Assembly: GCA_035222895.1 (NCBI GenBank)
Contig: JAVYIG010000064.1
Location: forward strand, 671,001-735,000
From: Strongylocentrotus droebachiensis
Lineage: Eukaryota; Echinodermata; Echinoidea; Camarodonta; Strongylocentrotidae
DNA: 64,000 nucleotides
Reading direction: 5' to 3'
The notes below the pieces were generated by a model. That model saw only the letters and a program-made list of their open reading frames with translations, ran no database searches and had not been told where the DNA came from. This document shows, piece by piece, positions 59,942 to 64,000 of this stretch; position 1 is the first letter of the stretch, and every line of letters begins with the position of its first letter. A program made the position numbers and the translations under genes.

Positions 59942-62270
59942 ATTGCTCCGAGCATGCAGAATACATGAAATTAGCATGCAGAGGCCTAGAACAAAGCAAA
60001 AGCCTGGGACTATAACAGCGATTGCTAGTTTTGTGTATTCGGTCCCCTTTTTGTTCTGTCGTTTGTATTTGGCAGAAGGGCGTGGGTTGATCTTCACACC
60101 TTTTCAGTATTACAAAAACAATTTCCTTCAAAATATTCAGGAATTTAAGTCATTATTTTAAATTCCCCATAAGCATGTAGAGAAAGTATTTTTTCTGGTA
60201 TCGTGTGTTTTTCTCTCTTTTTTCCTTTCTCCCTCTCTCTTCTATTGGTCTTTGCTCTCTAATTATTCTTTCCTCACAAGAAAGGAAATAATTATTGCTT
60301 TGGTGTTTGTAAGAATACGTGCATTTTACTTCCTCTTCTTCTCTTTATTTTTTCCTAACATATGAAGCCCTATATCATGATGACTGTTTCACTTTCGGCT
60401 CTAGGAAGGTAGGACAAAAATGGCAACAAAATGAGTAGTGTGAACCATAGCGGCAGGATGGGAGAACGACTTCAAGTGTCTCTCAGAGTTGTATGTGCGA
60501 AAATTTAATTGTTGCAATTACGAAACGCTATAAAACATTTATGATCAGCGGTTGCTTTCTCTCTTTCCGCTTTAAACCCCTGTCCATGATTCGAGAAAAT
60601 GAAAATCATGGCAATAGAGGACACAGTCGATAACAAAACTCAAATATCCAGAAATAACATTTGTAATCGTGGGGTATAAGTCTCGGCGTGTTCTCAAGGC
60701 ATTGTTCAGTATTCTCAGACGATGTTTGTCTTAGCGCAGTGAATCCAGAAGACTCAAACTAATTTTTGTTCAATAGTGCTAATACAGGACAATCAGATAA
60801 TCAGTTAAATCTGGAGGATATCTACCCATGCTCTTGTGATGTTCTTGTTCAGACACTCATGCCATTCGGTTGTATGTTTGCAAATTTCTAAAGATTTCGC
60901 ATTTGCCAAAGATAGTGTAAGTATAAACAAAACCAAAATACCACTTAGGGGTATGCATGGGAGGCGGAAAGTATTAAATCGATTTCTAAAGAAAAAAAGG
61001 ATATATATTCTAAAAGGGAATTAAATATCTTCCAAGATGTACTAGGAAGTTATATAGGAACCATATGGAGACCAACAGTGACAAACAGGTGAGTACAAAA
61101 CTGAATATTTCATCAATTCGATTGTCAAGTGTTCTCTTTCAAATATGTATAACTACATGTATCTCTTCATATAACCTATCGGGTCTTCTTGAGATTTGAT
61201 CTGACCTTTGTCACTTTGTTATATTAGGATATTTTGTACTTCCTAAAGTTTTCTTGTAAAATTTCACAGTTTCACAGTTTTTGTTATAATCATTTTACTG
61301 TTCTTTATTTATGTTGATACATTGATTGATCAGCATGTGGTTTTCCTGCTCCAGTAACACACACGGCTCCATTTTTCGCACTTGTTGATACCACTCTTAG
61401 GCCAGTTGTAGGTTATCATGTCATCGTTATAATGCAAATATGCACAGACACTTATAAACATGTTTTAGTCCCCATGTAGATATAAACATTAAGCCTATCT
61501 TCTCAACGTGCCCGGAAACAGATCTCCCTGTACCGGAGTGACCATATTTTTGTTTTGCTTACTTGTATCCATCTCAGATTCTGTTCAAAAGTAAGTTTTC
61601 TCCAATGTTCCCATTTGTAATACAGACCAATCAACGAATTTCAGAACTACACTTGTTTTTACCAGTATCATTTAGCTATCACCTCACCTGTCATTTTTAC
61701 AGATCATAATTTCGAAACCTCTTCAATCATTTCATCGAGTTTTATTTCCTCGTAATTTTATCAAAAGGACGTGGCGAAAATTTGTTTTTCTGGTGTTTTA
61801 GATGACGTTTTCTTTCACAAAGAACAATGGTCAATAGTTTTTTATGACCAGGTGTATCGGAATTACTTCATTCATCTTCAGTCATCAGCGTCATTCGAAC
61901 ACTCCCCTCTGCATCCATGTATAAACACATAAAAATCCCAAACGGCGTTTTTCCCTTATGGGGGCGACCTTGGGCTGCGACCAATCTGAACAGAGAGGGC
62001 GACAATGAATGAGGCCCGGAAGTGGATTACAGGGTATTTCTTTTTGTTTCACTACAATGTAGCTTTTTCTTTTTTATTGACTTATGGTTCTGACCCATAA
62101 CTAAATAAAGCCATAAAAAGACCTTAGTGCATTCATCTCCAATCAAAAGAAGAAGAAAAAAGAACGCCAACAATTTTGATTTCTCAGGGGCCCCACTCGA
62201 AAGCATAGCTTTTTGGGGTCCCAATTTGGATCATGTGTGTTCGTCACCATTGCTATGTATGGTGTTTTTA
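59942..62270. other. 3' flank without a recognised gene
   Basis: AT-rich with CT-rich patches near 60210-60260. Nothing coding recognised. Confidence 0.45.
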
Positions 62271-62300
62271 ATAAACTGAACTGAACTGAACTGAACTTTA
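62271..62300 (+). repeat. (CTGAA)n array, probable retroposon tail
   Basis: AATAAACTGAACTGAACTGA follows TGGTGTTTTT. An AATAAA next to a pentanucleotide array is typical of a LINE or SINE 3' end. The upstream body was not recognised. Confidence 0.5.
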
Positions 62301-63249
62301 AACTAAGCTATACACAAATAGATTTAAACAAAATTGTTTAGCTTAGTTCTTTCTCTAAAGTATCATGACGGGGTAGAGGAGAGGATGGAATGGGAGTAGA
62401 TTTAACTCGGGTATAATTATATAACCATGGACCCTACATTACAGACATGACAAGTAACTTTACACAATAATTGTGGTAGGGCCCAAAATATGATAATAGT
62501 GGGTTGCTGTAGAGCTCTCATTCTGGACTCTAGAATAGTTTCAGGAATTCATGCTAGGTGCCCATTTACCCGGGTCAAGTGTGGCACATTTCGTTTAATG
62601 TATTGCCAAAAGTTGGTAGTGCTTCATTCTAAGGCGATGATATCCATCCAGGGCGACACATTTCCAGTTTCATTCATTACTTTTTTTAAATCTCTTAAAT
62701 CAGTCAAATAAATCAAACGAAACGCGTACAAACAAAATAAAAATAAATACTCAAATCGTTTTAATTTCGCTTAACAAACTACTAAAATTCGTTCACGTTC
62801 GCAGTTTTTTCCGATGATCGAACTTGACTTTATATTCCCATATTTGCTTTTAAAAACATTATCCTATGTTGTTAGATGTATGTCGTTATCTTACTTATTA
62901 TTTCAATATCAGGCTTTTGATTGTTATCATTGCACAAATATTTGTTTCCATGCTACTTTACAAGATTATAATCACGTGAGATGCATAGCACACATTCAAC
63001 ATGGTATAAAAATGATAAATTTATATCTCTCCGTGGTTTTTTTTCCACCAACATGACTTCACACTTGCGTGCGAGTATTATTTTTATCTAATCAAATCTA
63101 TTAAACACTTCGAGTTTATTGCAGCACGACTCTGACTGCAGTGCCTTCAACTTCTCTGTCTGTCTGCATGTCTCTCTCTTTCTCTCTTTCTTTTTTCTTC
63201 ACCAGTATATGGGGGAGTGTGTGTGTGTGTAATTGATTTTTTTTTTTTT
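62301..63249. other. 3' flank without a recognised gene
   Basis: AT-rich. TCTC-rich and GTGTGTGT patches lie near 63160-63225. Confidence 0.45.
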
Positions 63250-63370
63250 ACAGACGTGTATCAATCAGATATGATTATTTACGTCTGGGGACCGACTTTT
63301 AACGTCACCATCCGAAAAACGTGACTCAGTTTCGAACCTGTGACCTCAGCTGAATCAACAGATAACTTTT
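63250..63370 (-). mobile_element. Partial tRNA-derived SINE, minus strand
   Basis: A minus-strand box B-like GGTTCGAAAC (63330-63339) is followed downstream by CGTTTTTCGGATGGTGACGT. This aligns with CGTCCCTCGGATAGGACGTT in the SINE at 24522-25112, so both belong to related families. Box A and the tail are not evident. Confidence 0.5.
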
Positions 63371-64000
63371 TTTTTAAGACATGACTTTGCAAGCCATGTC
63401 AAAGGTCTTTTTTTTTTAAAGAGTGTCACATACGTGACAAAAATATTCCATAATCTTTGGAATTGTGAGATTATATCGTTTAGCAGGCGTTTAAAAAAAA
63501 CATATCAACAAAACAAACTAAAAAGGTTAATTGATAACGCGATCAAAACCATAACTCGTTAATGCACATGTATATCAAACGGTAAATTCAACAACATAGA
63601 TTGTTACGGTTGACCAATCGTTTTTCCTTGTTATAAAACCACCCCCCCCCCCCTTAAAAAAAACGAAGTACTGTACAACCCATCAAAATATTGTGTTGAT
63701 AATAATATTTATGTATTTATGCGTACGTAATGAAGTGGGTACCCAAACATTTATAGATAATTATAATGTGTAACAAGTTTGTCGCCCAATTCAGTTCATA
63801 TAATCATTATGATGTAGGAACAGACAAACCCATACACAAAAAAACTATTGTAGGATTGTACATGATTGTGTTATACACTGTATATCATTATACATATTAT
63901 TTTGGAAAACATAATGTGTATATCTGTTTGTCCGTTGGATCATGCACAGACAAGGACATGTGGACATTTGGATGAAAACAATAATATAAATAACTAGCTA
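63371..64000. other. Right edge of the window, no gene seen
   Basis: Contains a C run at about 63642-63653. A 69-codon open frame at 63766-63975 shows no recognised similarity. Confidence 0.45.

Overview
The window looks like AT-rich metazoan intergenic and intronic DNA, most probably from a sea urchin or a close ambulacrarian relative. The clues are one posterior-class Hox gene, tRNA-headed SINEs with (ATT)n tails, LINE 3' ends, many short palindromic MITEs, long (GA)n/(CT)n tracts and frequent runs of 12 or more G or C. The species call is inference. There is no prokaryotic gene organisation, rRNA, tRNA gene or CRISPR array.

Only one host protein-coding gene is well supported: a plus-strand, three-exon posterior Hox gene (Hox11/13-type). 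Exon 1 (13205-13811) encodes a low-complexity N-terminal region. A 23.4-kb intron follows, then exon 2 (37172-37353) with the first 44 homeodomain residues, a 1.9-kb intron, and exon 3 (39287-39403) with helix 3 and a short tail. The phases join without a break to give 301 codons, and the homeodomain is complete (residues 220-279).

Layout. 1-180: LINE reverse transcriptase fragment cut by the window edge. 180-11390: gene-free 5' flank with simple repeats and a hAT-like MITE (9392-9670). 11390-13204: upstream region with an old duplication holding a possible micro-ORF, plus a CRE palindrome. 13205-39403: the Hox gene; its first intron carries LINE and SINE copies, a MITE nested in a SINE, a TTAA-flanked MITE, a nearly perfect 2.52-kb tandem duplication (27708-32747) and two GC-richer inverted-repeat elements (34358-35110). 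39404-64000: 3' UTR and 3' flank without a convincing second gene, holding more MITEs, long purine/pyrimidine and hexanucleotide arrays, a diverged tandem duplication and SINE remnants.

The most unusual observations are the tandem duplication whose right breakpoint lies in a MITE terminus, three different MITEs with TTAA flanks and AG...CT ends, a group of palindromic MITEs sharing a GGGCC...TTCACAAA-type end, and the homeobox split at codons 44/45. No clearly new multi-gene system was found. All coordinates and repeat matches were read by eye; no search or alignment was run.
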